From the NCBI GenBank assembly GCA_016191115.1, contig JACPPG010000036.1:1-64000 (forward strand): DNA of 64,000 nt, given 5' to 3'. This DNA is from Planctomycetia bacterium. GTDB taxonomy: Bacteria; Planctomycetota; Planctomycetia; Pirellulales; JACPPG01. Shown piece after piece: positions 63,304 to 64,000 of this stretch (its first letter is position 1; every line of letters starts with the position of its first letter). The translations under genes and the position numbers were made by a program. The notes beneath the pieces are model-generated. The model was not told the DNA's origin. It ran no database searches and saw nothing but the letters and a program-made list of their open reading frames with translations.

Positions 63304-64000
63304 CTACCGCTTGTGCTTCAAGATCGCTTCCTCATCGAACACCGCGTGGTTGATCACCGTGCGGTTCTGCGACGTGTACACCAGGTGGATCTTGCCATCG
63401 GCCGCCTGGATCGCGTACGGGTAGGCGAACGAGTCTTTGCCTTCGGCGATGTTGCGGCGATACGGATAGCTCTTGTCCTGGTCGGTCGAGATGGCCACCG
63501 AAAGCGGCGTGCGATCGTCCATGCTGTCGTTGTAGACCAGAAGCAGGTTGCCGCTTTTGAGCTTGAGGAAATCGACCGCCGCGTTCGGGTTGGGGAACGC
63601 CGAGTCGCGCCCCTCGCTCCACGTGCGGCCACCGTCGTGCGACTCGCTCCGCACCAGGTAACCGTCGGTCGTCGGCTCGTACCCACCGCCGCGCCGGCAG
63701 TAGCAAATCAGGTCCTTGTCGTTCAGTTGCACGGGGGCCGGCTGGATATTGCCCACGCGCGAGTGGATGCGGCTCGACTCGCTCCACTTCTTGGTCTTGG
63801 GGTTGAACCGCAGGAAGAGCGACGTGCTGTCGGCGCCGACGCGCTCGGGGTCGTGCCCTGTTTCGTGGTAGACCGGCAGGAGGTAGTCGCCGTCGGCGAG
63901 CGTGATGGGGCGGTTGCGGACCATCATGCCCTCTTCCAGCGCGACCATGAACGAATCGCTCCAGGTCTGCGCGCCGTCGCGCGACAGCTTGGCCTTGATC
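63304..64000 (-). CDS. Sialidase-like (BNR repeat) protein, C-terminal part
   Basis: At least 232 residues, continuing past the right edge. Asp-box repeats are seen: LSRDGAQTWSDSFM and RSESHDGGRTWSEG, with further blades DNSMDDRTPLSVAISTDQDK-like NDSMDDRTPLSVAISTDQDK. FAYPYAIQAADGKIHLVYTS and RNGPI-like RNRPITLADGDYLLP fit the six-bladed propeller of exo-alpha-sialidase-type proteins. The N-terminal blades and the signal peptide are outside the window. In planctomycetes many such proteins are not true sialidases, so the substrate is open. The stop is at 63304. Confidence 0.82.
   Translation of the reverse strand, partial: IKAKLSRDGAQTWSDSFMVALEEGMMVRNRPITLADGDYLLPVYHETGHDPERVGADSTSLFLRFNPKTKKWSESSRIHSRVGNIQPAPVQLNDKDLICYCRRGGGYEPTTDGYLVRSESHDGGRTWSEGRDSAFPNPNAAVDFLKLKSGNLLLVYNDSMDDRTPLSVAISTDQDKSYPYRRNIAEGKDSFAYPYAIQAADGKIHLVYTSQNRTVINHAVFDEEAILKHKR

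Overview
The window looks like a chromosome segment from a planctomycete, probably a Pirellulales-like member of Planctomycetota. The evidence is high GC, a secreted sulfatase, several Gfo/Idh/MocA oxidoreductases and sugar-phosphate isomerase-like TIM barrels, Gly/His/Tyr-rich secreted TPR proteins, short 'RRRWFQF' membrane proteins, a fused SecDF, and intergenic palindromic repeats of a kind common in this phylum. No 16S or marker phylogeny could be run, so this placement is inference.

Positions 1-6941 form an accessory island. It starts with the cut-off 5' end of an ISAs1-family transposase. An ATGA-coupled pair follows: a conserved unknown protein and a phage-type family A DNA polymerase with a 3'-5' exonuclease domain. 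Next comes a small winged-helix protein with a duplicated tail behind it. A canonical promoter lies among GACATGTC palindromes, ahead of a protein that may have a degenerate helicase fold. A small acidic protein ends the coding part. The right border is the 5' half of a tRNA-Arg(UCU) gene, broken at the anticodon loop, which suggests the island entered a tRNA gene. No integrase is visible; it may lie left of the window.

Positions 7166-64000 look like ordinary chromosome. In order: a carboxypeptidase-regulatory-like protein; a four-gene minus-strand operon (CoA ligase, DUF1445, cysteine-desulfurase-like, DUF971); an MFS transporter; PPK2; CsrA; a VWA protein; an alpha/beta hydrolase-like protein; LysM protein; the secDF-yajC-tgt locus; a TPR protein carrying two RNA polymerase alpha-CTD-like domains; zwf; a membrane TPR protein; an FHA-GAF-PP2C phosphatase; oxidoreductases; an NAD-kinase-like/SPFH pair; a class III aminotransferase; cell-surface and outer-membrane proteins; a D-aminoacylase-like enzyme; a sulfatase; a D-cysteine desulfhydrase-like enzyme; a formyltransferase/beta-propeller fusion; DUF420; a short SecA paralogue; a lipoprotein; an amidohydrolase-CBM9 fusion; and a partial sialidase-like protein.

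The chromosomal part is laced with non-autonomous palindromic repeats. MITE-A (157 bp, CAGGGCC ends, exact 10-bp target duplications at three copies) occurs six times. MITE-B (about 126 bp) occurs twice with 8-9 bp duplications. Several other hairpin families occur as well. Some repeats have become coding: they supply the C-terminus of CsrA, the tail of a 122-residue membrane protein and the interdomain linker of the amidohydrolase fusion. MITE-A ends resemble the end next to the ISAs1-type transposase, so that transposase is a candidate mobiliser.
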